Positions 40,561-54,022 of a DNA stretch of 64,000 nt are shown piece after piece. The translations under genes were made by a program, and so were the position numbers. The DNA is from Glandiceps talaboti (Eukaryota > Hemichordata > Enteropneusta > Spengelidae), in NCBI RefSeq assembly GCF_964340395.1, contig NC_135556.1, forward strand, positions 14,023,910-14,087,909, written 5' to 3'. The notes under the pieces were generated by a model that saw only the letters and a list, made by a program, of their open reading frames with translations, had not been told where the DNA came from and made no database searches. Position 1 is the stretch's first letter; each line of letters opens with the position of its first letter.

Positions 40561-42017
40561 TACATGTAGTTTAGTTAAGATTGACTGCCCCGGCTTTCAG
40601 AGATGACACCGTGGCTTTTGGAAATAGAACAAGTTTAATCAATCATAAAACAGCCTTCACCGAATTTTGAAAAACAAAACGTGGAAGGAAAATCATTTGA
40701 CTTGAGATCGTGTACGTGTGTACATAATACATCGACGCCGTACTTCTGAACTTACGCTAAACTCGGAGTGTGGGCGATACTTCTGCGGGCACCTGATTCT
40801 GTCAGAAGCACATGCTCACGATGACAAAAAAATTGTCATCCATCAAACTTTTTTTTTTTCGTCTTTAAATTTATAACAATTGACAAAAATGCCGACACTC
40901 AACGTTTTACAGTCAGGCATTTAAAATACTAAAACATCTTTACGGCAGACTCTCACACTCCCCGTGTGTGTGTTACTCAGGAATTTGTCGTAGAGGGCGC
41001 ATCAGACTCCCCAGCAAAATGTCAATTACTCTTAATCAGTCAAAGTTTGTGGCTGTGTTACTGCTTATTGACGGTATGCCCTTTGCTAGTTCCGACTCCA
41101 ATGCGTCTAAATAAATATGTATGAGTGGATTTACATAGTTTTATTGATAAATTCACCTGACGTCCTAGCCCACACAGATACCTTAATGAAAAGAACAAAT
41201 AGTTAATAGATATGTATAAAGTAAGGAATTAATTAATTGGTTAATGGTATCATCATTCAGATCAGGACTTGAGCCAGAAAAGTATCTGTCTTGCATTTCA
41301 GTTTTTGCATTTAAACATGCTTTGGCGCAATTTCATTGCTCTAGCCACAAACTTAGAATTGAAACAGGAAGACACGAAAACGTGTTTCTAGACAATCATA
41401 ACTGACTCCTTTCTGTACTCTTCATCACATTTCTATTGTAGAACATGAGTACCACTTTCTTTTGATATGTCCATTATATTATACGCTGTTGACAGAGTTT
41501 GATATATTCCAGCACAATTTCAGATTTTTCCAACCAAAGAAAAGTTGACTTCCCTTCTCTCTCTACCACAAACCCTCACCGTATACAGCATCTAGCAATT
41601 TTCATATTCATGTCTTTTAAGACAAGAGAGAATTTTGTCCAGTTATGAATGAACCTGACACCTGTAAATGTTTTCATTCCTTATAGCTTCATTTATTTAT
41701 TTATTGTACATATTTCTTTTTTAGGTTTTTTCCCAATCCTGTCCTATCATGTAAAATACCACATTCTTTATACGATGGGCTGTGGCCTAATACTGAAATA
41801 AATAACTACTACTTATGGTATCATCAGCTGACTGTGAACTTTGCACTTGAACTGAGATGAACAGATATTGAAAACTTTAATCGTGCAGATATGTCTTATC
41901 AACTTGATTGCCTTAATGGTCCCCTCCCCCAAAGAAGGTGGGATAGAGCATGGGTGATTTCCATATGTCAATGCAAACGCATCATGATTATTTTCTATTA
42001 GCATTGACTGATGACTC
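40561..42017. other. Intronic, nothing recognisable
   Basis: CpG content fades over the first 500 bp, then ordinary AT-rich sequence. No exon or repeat found. Confidence 0.4.
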
Positions 42018-42282
42018 CTATGTATGTGTATAACATTTAGGACTAAGGAGCTGTATACATAAAATGGCATTTAGTGCCACAGACAAAATTAGGTTATTTC
42101 CTGGTAGAAACATCAACGATTCAATCAGTCTGTTGGATCTTCTTCTATGTATGTGTATAACATTTAGGATTAAGGAGCTGTATATAACATACATAAAATG
42201 GCATTTAGTGCCTAAGGCAAAATTAGGTTATTTCCCGGTAGAAAACATCAACAATTCAATCAGTCTGTTGGATCTTTCATCG
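42018..42282 (+). repeat. Tandem duplication, 127-bp period, two units
   Basis: Units at 42018-42144 and 42145-42282 share CTATGTATGTGTATAACATT, AAGGAGCTGTATA, ACATAAAATGGCATTTAGTG, AAAATTAGGTTATTTCC and TCAATCAGTCTGTTGGATCT. More than 90% identical apart from a small insertion (ATAACATA) in unit 2. Recent duplication. Confidence 0.93.
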
Positions 42283-43792
42283 ATGTAACAGTACTTGCTT
42301 TGTCATAAATAATAAAAATAACTTTATTGGCATATATGTATTTGTACAAAGAAATTTGGTTCTGCAAAAAAAAACCTCAAGTTCAAAATAATATTTCAAA
42401 CAATAATTACAGATTACTAAAACAAAGAACACATTCAGTAAAAAACAGGATACTACAACAACATTATGACTGATATAAAATACGAACAGCAGTTAGATAA
42501 AAACTGTTTTTGAAATGATTAGTTTTGGTTTTAAAAGATCTATAACGTGTATCGGACAGTAACATATCAAACAAACCTATATACCTGTTTAGTTTTTTTG
42601 CCTACTGAAAATTCACCATGTGTATGTATCTTTTGACACTCTCAAGAGAGCTCATAAGGAACTGCAACGTCTGTAGGCGAAGATACATCATGAAAATTAA
42701 ACAAGAAAGCTATTATTGTGTGATCGATCAATCACATGATCACTTCACCTTATTCTATGATATACCCACAGGTGATACATATATTTATTCATATAAAACT
42801 GTATGATTATTATTACCGGAGGCTTTTAATATATGCTGTATTGATAACAACAAATTACTAATCATGAATGTACAAGGTGTGCATGATGACCATGTATCAT
42901 GTCAGATATCATTGCCTGATTTGAATTTCAGGTTTTCTCAATGAATGCTACATAGCTGTATGTAATCTGAGTCTGCTATTAATAAATTGGTGACTAGGGG
43001 GTTTACAGGCACTGCAGGAATTTCCTGGACGGCAACTTACTGATGTTAGGTATCAGCTAATTAGTTTTAAATTAATATTGAGAGTTCAATTGACAATTAC
43101 TGAGACACGTGTCTGTTTTGTAACTGATGTCGCCGCTGAACCATACTTATGCCTTTCTTGTTTATTAGAACAGTGGTGTAGCTCCACAGGTGAAATCATA
43201 AAACTATGTAAGTGTCCGGAAGAAACCATTCCATGTACAGGTTATACTAGTATTATAGTTGGAGTACATGTATTTGTATTTATATACACAACTTTTCTAT
43301 CACACGTTGGTAAGCTTGCTAATGTTTCTCTTTATTCAGCACCATTAAAAGAAAAACATCGAAGTCGGCAACGAATTGTAAATATTGTTATAATGAGTGG
43401 TGCAGCAACACTGGAAAGGCCCCCACCCCCTTCAATGAATCAGCCTTCCATGTAACATTTACGTGGTTCACACTCGGACGATGCAGGTCTTAATCTTATA
43501 TGTAGCTGCAATAATTGTAGTGTTTGTTTTGAATTTGAGGGTTTTTTCTTGTGTTTTTGTTCTTTTTTCATTTTGATGTTTAAATGAAAGCAAACTCTAC
43601 GAGTCCTGTAATATTAATGCAAATAGACGAGATCACGCTGAAAACGTGAGCGAGATGTCAGCGTACTACCCGTTTCAAAATGCTGCTGCGTTGCTACTTT
43701 TGCTGATTTTGATGACATTGGGGTACCTCTGAACATTACTTGGGTCTTGAAGGCTCCATAATTAATGTTGGAGTTTTTTTCAGGTAACCATA
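42283..43792. other. Intronic, no gene recognised
   Basis: A 125-codon + strand frame (43078-43455) is Cys-rich at its start and has a hydrophobic stretch, but shows no family motif or clear splice sites. I treat it as chance. Confidence 0.4.
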
Positions 43793-43991
43793 ATGTAATA
43801 ATAACAGAACCCCATGCCGCATGAGTGCCAGTGTGGGTAGTCGGGGTTATTTGCACTCATGCTTGCAGTGTTTTCTGCTGTACTTACTACGCTCTTGAAA
43901 GAAGTGTCGCAGAGAACACAGGAAGCACTCGTTCAAATACCTTGAGTACACTATACTTGCAATCGTGCGTCCTGCAGTTCTGTCATATTAT
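43793..43991. mobile_element. Family E TIR element, copy 2
   Basis: Left end TAATAATAACAGAACCCCAT. Right end TGCAGTTCTGTCATATTATA is its imperfect inverse. The interior shares GGTTATTTGCACTCATG-like and TTCTGCTGTACTTA blocks with copy 1. About 199 bp. Confidence 0.7.
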
Positions 43992-44682
43992 ATGTTCATC
44001 AACAATAAATTCAGGAGGACAAGGGAAATGCATCTTGAAAATCCTTTCCATGTTACATGCAGCAATGCGTGCGAAGTTATAGAGAAATGAGTAATAGAGA
44101 AATTGTGCCATTTTTTGATTGGAGTACTTGATGTGTTGTTCTAACCCTACAATATATCATTATATGATTATACTTATGTGAACCATAGTACATGTGTATG
44201 TGAAGGAGTAGTTGGCGATAAGAGAGTTTCATGTTTGCATTATGTAAATATGTTGTGAAATCATCGTAACCTTTCTGTGTATTGTCTAATTTATATTATC
44301 ATTACGATGTCTCGGATATTAGAATCGTAGATGGCGTCATGTCAAGAAAGTCCAGGATCTCCCCAATGCAGACTGCCTTGGTGACTTAAAACTATATAAA
44401 GTCATGTAGACAGGATTGCTAAAATAACATGTTATTGTTTGTGATATAGAAATGGTGGTTTTGATGTTACCATGGAAATTTAATATTAGCCTTGCCATGC
44501 GAAATGTCCTTCCCTTGGCGATGCCTGCTAATGAATTGATTTACCTTGAAGCCATATTAGTAACATGTTACAGGAAGATTACAAATTGGTAGCATAAACT
44601 GTTTGTACGTGACAAAGAAAATTTGATCACATTTTCATGAAATTAAGGTTTAAAAATAGATATGTTTTGTAACTTGCATTAA

Positions 44683-45015
44683 AGGGGCACAAGCTGAGTT
44701 TATACATATTTTGCGTAGTTTTTACTGCATATTAGTAAGGTACCCACAGTATTGTATGCGCTTAAGCAAACTGTAACCATCACTCACAATTAACTAATTA
44801 AGTAATTTGTCATATGTATCCAAAAATGTTCATGAAATCCGTACTATGCAATCAAAAAAAAAAAAAAAAAAAAAAAAACTGTTCTAACCATGCCAGAAGT
44901 TAATCATAATGTCATAGAAGACAGCTATCAATATTAACAATATACTGGAGTGTGTTTTTTGTTTAATATGTATTTTCACTTGAGTAATATGATAACAAAT
45001 TCAGCTCATGCCACT
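44683..45015. mobile_element. Family D TTAA-flanked MITE, copy 1 (333 bp)
   Basis: Starts AGGGGCACAAGCTGAGTTTA and ends TTCAGCTCATGCCACT (inverse of the start). It is flanked on both sides by TTAA (44679-44682 and 45016-45019), the hallmark target duplication of piggyBac-type elements. The interior carries A25 at 44854-44878 and no ORF. Confidence 0.85.
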
Positions 45016-46609
45016 TTAAAATGATTATACAAAATTATGAAAGTTTGCATGACTATGATAAACCACCAACTATATACATTTACATAGTGGGTAGACAAAT
45101 TAAAGAACACCGTTGTTTTGCTCACTTATTAAATTAGTACAAACTTTAATACAAATATCTAATCAGTGCAATTTGAATTTCAACCCAACGTTAATGAAAA
45201 ATACCTACTACATCAGAAATTAAGGTTTCAGTTTGCTAAGATAGACACAGACTAAAACTTTTGTTGTTCAATATATGGTAGGTTTTACACAAGTGGGTGT
45301 GATACTGATAGCAACTCTTCCAGGTTATCATCCTGTAATCGGAATAGTGTAAACTCGGGAGACATTCCCAAAATTTACAGGCAGCAAGGGAATGGAAGTC
45401 CTCAGAAATGATACCCTACTGTGCACATAATTAACCCAACATCCATTTGATGGCTTAGGACATCTACTAATATTTAAGGTAAACAATAGTTTTAGTATGT
45501 GTCTAGCTTAGTAAACCGAAACTTTGATTGCCACTGTTGTATATATGATTGAAAGTGTTGAGTAATACCTGGTCTGAGTCATCTTTTTTGGTGAACTTTT
45601 AAAGTCTTGCAGCCACTAAATGAACACTGTTGACGTTTGTCTTGTGTACAACAACTATTTAAAATGCCTTATAACGTTTCATTGTATCCAGGGATTGGTA
45701 TGTAAATTAACAATTCATTTGGGCATAATTAACATAAATTACCATAATCATAACAATGTACACCTGTCAATCTAAACATGTGGCAGCTGTATGAAGACAG
45801 GCTCTGTTAATGACTGTGGGTGTCTTTTAGTCATTACAAGGTTGCCTTTGATTGGAAAGCATACAGAATTATAATCATAATGTACACTTTATTTTTCCAC
45901 TCTTTTGAAACCACAGTAAAATTCACCAAGACTTTGAATTTCCAGTGACCTAATCTCATCACAATCCATCTCCACCTAAGTATAGCTACAATTTATTACA
46001 TGACCATTACATTAATTATTAAAAACATTCAAATTTGTCATATTATCATATAGTATTGGTACAAAGTTATCAATCAACTGTGTCTGTTATAGTCAAAGCT
46101 GTGTCATAAATTGTATGAATTCTGCGGTAATCTTACAAAATGTTGTACAATTTGTAACAAAGTTTGCTTTTGACGTAATGTTATGTGTTCCAATGTAGAG
46201 TGTAAGTCAGTTTGAGGCTGTATAATGTAATGTCATCGTCAAAATTAAAAGCAATCATAGTAAAGTAACAAGTAAATGAATCTGTAAGGCGAGTGCTTTT
46301 TTTAGGCTTCACTTTGACGTCATGTAGTACGGAAATCAAAGTGGAACATTTAATGAAGGTTCATCGATGAATGGCATGGCAGGAGGCTTTAGTGTGATGC
46401 AGTGTTATTGTCACAAAGGGTGGTAAGCGGGTAAAATCTGCCAGGGTTACTCAGTCATTTTATCGATGTTACCAAACATAATTACATGTATGGTATTGGT
46501 AGAGTGTGTGAGAGACTGCAATTTTTACCCCATTCCTTTTTTCTGTTACCGGGGTTCCCCAACCTTACATGTAGCAAAAACACTCTGATGTGATGGGTAG
46601 CTGGTGTCA
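45016..46609. other. Intronic, nothing recognisable
   Basis: AT-rich sequence with no exon or repeat structure noticed. Confidence 0.4.
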
Positions 46610-46690
46610 TTTCAACGGTAGTGTAAATACTCTGAGTACGCCACACTTGTACTCATGTGTCATGGGATTCTGGTGTTTTTAATACATGTA
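46610..46690 (+). mobile_element. Family E, right-end fragment (copy 3)
   Basis: GAGTACGCCACACTTGTACT then CATGTGTCATGGGATTCTGG matches the right half of copy 1 (CTCCACACTTG, ATGTCATGAGGTTCTG). The left end is missing or unrecognisable. Confidence 0.5.
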
Positions 46691-47300
46691 TTAAAACCTT
46701 GTCAACAAAGTGTAACCATCATAATCATTTTGATGTGATCTATTTTACCCAGTCAGAAATGGTTACTTTTGGAGAGTGATCCCAGTTTTGTATATATTAT
46801 CACATCAATAACTCATTACAGAAATTTTCATGTAAGTTTCATGATTTGTGGTCCTGCTGTAACAGCAATAAATTTTCAATTTCTATGTCTTCCCTTATGA
46901 ATTCAAAAATAATCTATATATGTGTGTTTTGCTACTAACAGCTTCGCCAGCAGTTTGTCGGATTTCTTCATGGAAATATCTGTTTGCCATTAAAATGTTG
47001 TTAGTATTGATTTTACATGTACATGTATCTTTCTTCCAGGTAATCGGCATTTTTCTTAGACTTGGTATCTTTTCTGATGCCTCATAGAAAAATATCTTTG
47101 TTGCATAGACAGGTGTGGGTACTTCAATCACTGTAATTACAGTGCTGATAAACAATAGTCTGTGTGATTATATGCCTTCCACAAAGATAGGGACCAGATG
47201 AAATATAACCTCAAATAACAAGATTCACATCATTCAATTCAATTTATTTCAAGTTGTTAGTTTTAACTCAGATGCCATGCAATCCTATAGATCCAACTAT

Positions 47301-47302
<2 letters not shown>
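46691..47302. other. Intronic, nothing recognisable
   Basis: AT-rich sequence before the AT microsatellite. The 86-codon minus frame (46895-47155) has no support. Confidence 0.4.

Positions 47303-47392
<90 letters not shown>
47303..47392. repeat. (AT)n microsatellite, about 45 units
   Basis: Pure self-complementary AT tract that can extrude as a cruciform. The poly-YI frames are artefacts. Confidence 0.98.
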
Positions 47393-47395
<3 letters not shown>

Positions 47396-47636
47396 ATGAG
47401 TGTTGGTATGTAGATGTTATTCAACAATATTTTTCTTCGTTCATCTAAGGAAAATATGAGTGACCTGTTAAAGGAGACTTGTCACTGTGTCGTTAGAAAC
47501 ATGTAGTGACTACCCTTAGGTCACGAGTATTTTCCGGCTGAAAAATAACATAATTATATCAGCACCAGTAATATCAAAGAAAAATCAGGGAAGGTAATGG
47601 CAATTTTGAATGTTTTGACTCATTATTTCAAACACT

Positions 47637-47647
47637 ACAGAACCAGT
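47637..47647 (+). repeat. Left 11-bp target-site duplication
   Basis: ACAGAACCAGT, repeated exactly at 47879-47889. Other copies of family A carry only one such block (as CAGAACCAATGACG or AAACCAGTGATG), so the duplication arose on insertion. Confidence 0.85.
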
Positions 47648-47878
47648 AGACTGTCGACAGTCTTTCGTGCCTTTTTTGCTACGTTTCATCTAAAACAAAG
47701 TCGTCGCCTCGCTCCGTAGCACTGAATACTAATGCGTACTGATAGGAACTGCTCGTGCCTCCAGCACTCGCTGTTCAATCAGTACACGGTTATAGTATTG
47801 CTCCGGATTTGAGCAAGGCGATGCCTTTATTTTTAGGTAAAACGTAGCGAAAAAGGCACGAACGACTGTCGACAGTCT
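47648..47878. mobile_element. 231-bp nested fold-back DNA element with about 40-bp TIRs
   Basis: Left end AGACTGTCGACAGTC then TTTCGTGCCTTTTTTGCTAC. The right end inverts to AGACTGTCGACAGTC then GTTCGTGCCTTTTTCGCTAC, so the TIRs differ at about two positions over 40 bp. Each TIR begins with a perfect 14-bp palindrome GACTGTCGACAGTC. The interior also pairs (GCCTCGCTC with GAGCAAGGC, GTACTGAT with ATCAGTAC), making the whole element one hairpin. No ORF. An 11-bp target duplication flanks it, a length seen in Mutator-like elements. Confidence 0.92.
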
Positions 47879-47889
47879 ACAGAACCAGT
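47879..47889 (+). repeat. Right 11-bp target-site duplication
   Basis: ACAGAACCAGT, exact copy of 47637-47647, continuous with the rest of the family A host element. Confidence 0.85.
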
Positions 47890-48000
47890 GATGCAGACAC
47901 ATGTTGATGGGACATAGACATGTGTCGTTGTGATGTAGAATGACCAGAATACATTCCATATTTTTTGTTCAACTTGGCACGTGCATGGTATGATGTTCAT

Positions 48001-49079
48001 TTGTACCAACGTAAACTCTTTATACTGAATTGGAAAATATCCCAATGTTAACTGATTTCCTCTCTCTTTATACCATTGTTAGCAAATACACTGATACTGT
48101 AGATTTTTAGCCCTTTCCACTTTGACTAGCTTGTTTACCGCACTTATTCCATATTCTGTTCAAGCTCTCTGGTAGAGAGACTGAAGGTGGGGAATGTATT
48201 GTAAACAGGCTAACTTTCACAGGCTGGTGTTATATTTGGACTAAGTTTCAAACATTTAACAGCCAAAGCTCTAGGCTAGCAGATTTGAAGCTTAACGGCA
48301 AAAATACTTTTCTAAGGAACTAGTTCATTATCATTCTTTCAAAAGAAAATGTTTTCAAAGAGAAAAAAGACAAGTTGCTCTGTCATCAAAAGAATAAAGG
48401 TTCATTTGCAGATTTATAAGATTACAGAAAAAAATTGACCACAAAATAAACTCAGATTGAATTGTATGTCATTAGCTTAATCTCATAGTTGTATCTTGAG
48501 AGTATAAGGAGGAATTGTACGTTTCTTTGACAAGGGCATTCATGCTTTTAAAATGTGGCATTTTGTCGTGAAGTTAGGCTTAAAGCCGTTAGACACGCAT
48601 AAAGCAATATACATGGGTGCATATACACAATAACGGTTAAAGAGCTAAGCTGAAAGTGAAAGCCTGTATACACGATTGCGGTGTACATAAACATCTTACA
48701 TTTGTGTTCATGGGAATTACATTTATAAACACTTTTATGACCAAATATGTCAGGTCAATAAATCTAAAGACAGGCGAATTCTTGATTTTTCAGTAGCTTG
48801 GTTTATAGGTTTTGAATTCTGATATTAATCGGTTTTGATAAATTTGATGAAAAAAATGCTAGTTGAGCTGTGTATGAAATCAATTTAAAGTTTTGTATAG
48901 AGGATTCATGGACAGTGCAGTAAAATTTTCCGTAATTGGTGGTTGAAGATCAGGAAGTGAGAATCTTGGGATTGGTGGTTGTTTTTGCATTAAAAATTTA
49001 TTAAAAATATAATGGGTTTGGAGTGTCAAGTTGAGCTTTGAATTAACAGAGAGCTCAGTACCCCTGTTACTTTGTTCAG
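48001..49079. other. Intronic, nothing recognisable
   Basis: AT-rich sequence without exon or repeat signal. Confidence 0.4.
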
Positions 49080-49535
49080 ATGGGAATATAGCCTAGAGAC
49101 CTGTTGTGGGGGAGGGAGAGTGGGGGGGGGGGGAATACCACAGTGCGGCCACTGCTGCCAACACCAGACTCCATTTTCACATGATTTTAGACCCATTTTT
49201 ACATGTAACAAAAATCAATACCCCATTTTAGACCATTCAAATTTTTAGAAGATCCCATTTTAGACCAAAGCACATAATCACCGATAGGAAAATTTCAACC
49301 AGTGAAATAGCTAGGGAAATTCTGAGAAAAATTCATTCCTGGAAATACTAAACTAGTCAAGAATTTACTCTGTAGTTCCTTCCAGGTCCAAAATCCCAAA
49401 TTGTGTACAGTGGACCCCATTTTAGACTCTTTAGCGCTAGAATTTAAAACAGTAGTACTCATTTTAGACCAAAGGGTGAAAAGAAATTAATCCCACCCCA
49501 AAGGGCGACACATATACATATACCCGATAGACGGG
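49080..49535 (+). repeat. Family B dispersed repeat, copy 2 (longest)
   Basis: G-rich start with 12 G near 49122-49133, GCGGCCACTGCTGCCAACAC, several ATTTTAGACC phrases, an extra internal segment absent from copy 1 (about 49281-49440, including GTGGACCCCATTTTAGACTC), and the CCCCAAAGGGCGACACATAT end. Copy 1 looks like an internally deleted version. Confidence 0.8.
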
Positions 49536-51636
<2,101 letters not shown>

Positions 51637-52287
51637 GACAAGATTTTGTGCTCAAAAATTCATTTTAACGACTATATATCCATTGCTGGGCAGATTTGTA
51701 GGTTTCACTTGTCAGTATGACTGCCTACTTTTTCAAGTTTACCTGCTACTTAAAAAAATTATGTACATCCCTGTGTATACATACATGTATGTAAATACAC
51801 TGACAACGTTTCGTTATTTTCGTATAGTATGTCAAAATGCGGTACTAAATCCTATGAAATTGAAAGTCATGCATTGATGTATGTACAGTATTTGCTTCTC
51901 CAGGACATTTCTATTTAAATTGCTTGTTTATTCTATTGAGTATTAAGTCATCAGTAGTCACCCTGTGCTAATGTTACTGTTGACATTGTTCACCAAAAAA
52001 GGAACTTTTTATTTCTTCTCCAAACAGTGAGATGCAAGTCACTGTTTGCTGACTGTATGTTGTATTTGGTCTAGTGGTACTTAAGCACAAAGCTGGATTT
52101 CTAAATCAATATCAACATGGAAACTGGTGAAACAAACTTACATTGTAAATTTCTATCATGTTATCCATTACCTGTACATTTGTACATACAAGTACTTGAG
52201 GATGTAAGTTAATGTCTGTACCCATCGTATCCCATTACTGCTGTTTGAAAAAAAAAATCAGCGCAAGGAACAACTTTGCTTTCACAA

Positions 52288-52295
52288 TACACACC

Positions 52296-52349
<54 letters not shown>

Positions 52350-52388
52350 CACATACATGTACAGTACAGACAGACAGACAGACAGACA
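52288..52388. repeat. (CA)n and (ACAG)n microsatellite
   Basis: CA tract (core 52301-52347), a short spacer with ACATACATGTACAG, then about five ACAG units to 52388. Confidence 0.95.
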
Positions 52389-52658
52389 TGCATGCATGCT
52401 TACACACAACTATGTGCGCACACAAAAATCTACTACGATATTTTAGAACTTTGCAAATGCACTCTTGAGATATTAAAATTCTTTCAAAATTGAAAATGTG
52501 AATATCGTACGTCATCTCATTTATAATAACATTGGTATTGAGTCGTCCATATTACATCAAGTTGCAGGTACCATGTAGTGAATATGACCATGTTAAAAAA
52601 ATACAAAATTCTAAGATTTATCAACGCTGCAGTTACAACTGAAACTTAGAACCTTTAA

Positions 52659-52999
52659 AGGGGCACAAGCTGAGTTTACACATGTTTGGACGTAGTTTTT
52701 ACTGCATATTTAAACCATACTAGCAGTATTGTGCTTTAATAGTAAAGCATATTTTAACCACCACTTGCAATTAATTGAACTCAAATCTGGTATTAAGATA
52801 TAACCCATGAATGGTCCAATGACGTAATTTATGATACGTATAAAAAAATATTCAGGAATTTCTTACTATGCAGTTGACTGTTCTAACATTGCCAGAAGAC
52901 AATTGTAATGTTACAGAAGACATAGCTCGACATTAATGTTATACTGGAATGTGGTATTTTCACTTGAGTAAAAAGCTTATAAACTCAGCTTGTGCCACT
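52659..52999. mobile_element. Family D TTAA-flanked MITE, copy 2 (about 341 bp)
   Basis: Starts AGGGGCACAAGCTGAGTTTA and ends TAAACTCAGCTTGTGCCACT, an 18-20-bp TIR with one mismatch. TTAA precedes it (52655-52658) and follows one base after it (53001-53004). Shares GTAGTTTTTACTGCATATT, CAGTATTGT, GACTGTTCTAAC and TATTTTCACTTGAGTAA with copy 1 but lacks the A25 tract. Confidence 0.85.
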
Positions 53000-53507
53000 G
53001 TTAACACCAATGATCATGTTGTGCTCTGTAAGAACATATAGCTTGGCTAAACTGTAGTGTAGACACAGACACAAAATTAATGTAATTGCATTTTGCTGTT
53101 GAGTTGATACAGCTACATGTAGATTATTGATTTGAAAATTGCCAACGCTCTTCTCAATAAACTGATTCTGTCTGGCATTGGGGTGATGATCAAGACATGT
53201 GTGGTGCATGCACTATTCCATGATGAGGTCACAGGGTTATCAATAATCTATAAATCACCATAACCTGTCTATGCATGTATGATCTTATCACCTAATGTCA
53301 GGTGTCTTCACATTGATTGCCCCTCAATCTGCCTATTTTCATTGCTACATATACCTTTGATAGTTGTTGAAAGCAATATTGATTTCTGCCTTAGTGCAAG
53401 AATATTAAAGACTTACATTTAATTCCCCAATGTTTAGATTTTCAGTAACAACACTATAATAGTACTAGTAGAGATGTCATATACATTAATTGCTTTGCCT
53501 TTGAAAT
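53000..53507. other. Intronic, nothing recognisable
   Basis: AT-rich sequence between repeat copies. Confidence 0.4.
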
Positions 53508-53855
53508 TTGATAATATTTTTCTTTCTTCAACTGAGGAAAAAACGAGTGACCTAAGGGGGCCTTGACAGTACGAGTCACTAGGTGAGTAGTGACAAACAT
53601 GGATGAAGAAAAATATTAGGAATAATTTTTTTTTTTTTTTTTTTTTTTGATAAAAAAAATGCTAAAGTGAAGAATAGCTCATAAGAAATGATGCACAGAT
53701 ATAGGCAGCAAAGCACTATATAATTATACTTCTTCAAGCATAATGTATGAAAAATCGGAAAAATAATGGTGATTTTGAATGTTTTGACTCTCAAGCACCA
53801 CGAAACCAGTGATGTAGACATTGATTGTCGTGACAGAACCAGTGTATAAAATCCA
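53508..53855 (+). mobile_element. Family A fold-back element, copy 4
   Basis: ATATTTTTCTTTCTTCAACT, GAGTGACCTAAGGGGGCCTT, the inverted GATGAAGAAAAATATTAGG, then T23 (53626-53648), GGTGATTTTGAATGTTTTGA and ACCAGTGATGTAGACATTGA. The T-tract replaces part of the middle. Confidence 0.75.
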
Positions 53856-53904
53856 GATTTCCAGTTCAAAGACAATAACTTGGCTTAGGTGTGGTTGAAT
53901 CAGA

Positions 53905-54022
53905 GATGTTATTCCCCAATATTTTCTCTTCGTTCAGCCAAAGAAAATACGAGTGACCTAAGGGGCCTTTGTCACTTCTCACTTTTTTGTGGAACCTGAC
54001 TCGTGCATGTTATAATATGCCA
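53905..54022 (+). mobile_element. Family A fold-back element, copy 5 (internally deleted)
   Basis: AGATGTTATTCCCCAATATT, then AAAATACGAGTGACCTAAGG and GGCCTTTGTCACT, followed directly by the terminal GACTCGTGCATGTTATAATA. The inverted partner and middle are missing. It lies 50 bp from copy 4. Confidence 0.7.

Larger units (their letters stand above)
47411..48000 (+). mobile_element. Family A fold-back element, copy 3, split by a nested insertion
   Basis: TAGATGTTATTC start, TTTTTCTTCGTTC, AAAATATGAGTGACCTG, the inverted CACGAGTATTTTCCGGCTGA, CAGCACCAGTAATATCAAAG, then CAATTTTGAATGTTTTGACT. The element is interrupted at 47648-47878 by another element and resumes with ACAGAACCAGTGATGCAGAC to an end near GCATGGTATGATG. 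Without the insertion it is about 350 bp, the same as the other copies. Confidence 0.85.

Noticed and set aside
43078-43455. 125-codon Cys-rich frame as a possible secreted protein
   Set aside because: No signal peptide, domain pattern or splice sites could be recognised, and the Cys positions show no known spacing.
44854-44878. A25 run as the tail of a retroposed SINE
   Set aside because: It lies in the middle of a TTAA-flanked inverted-repeat element and is absent from the second copy, so it is internal slippage.
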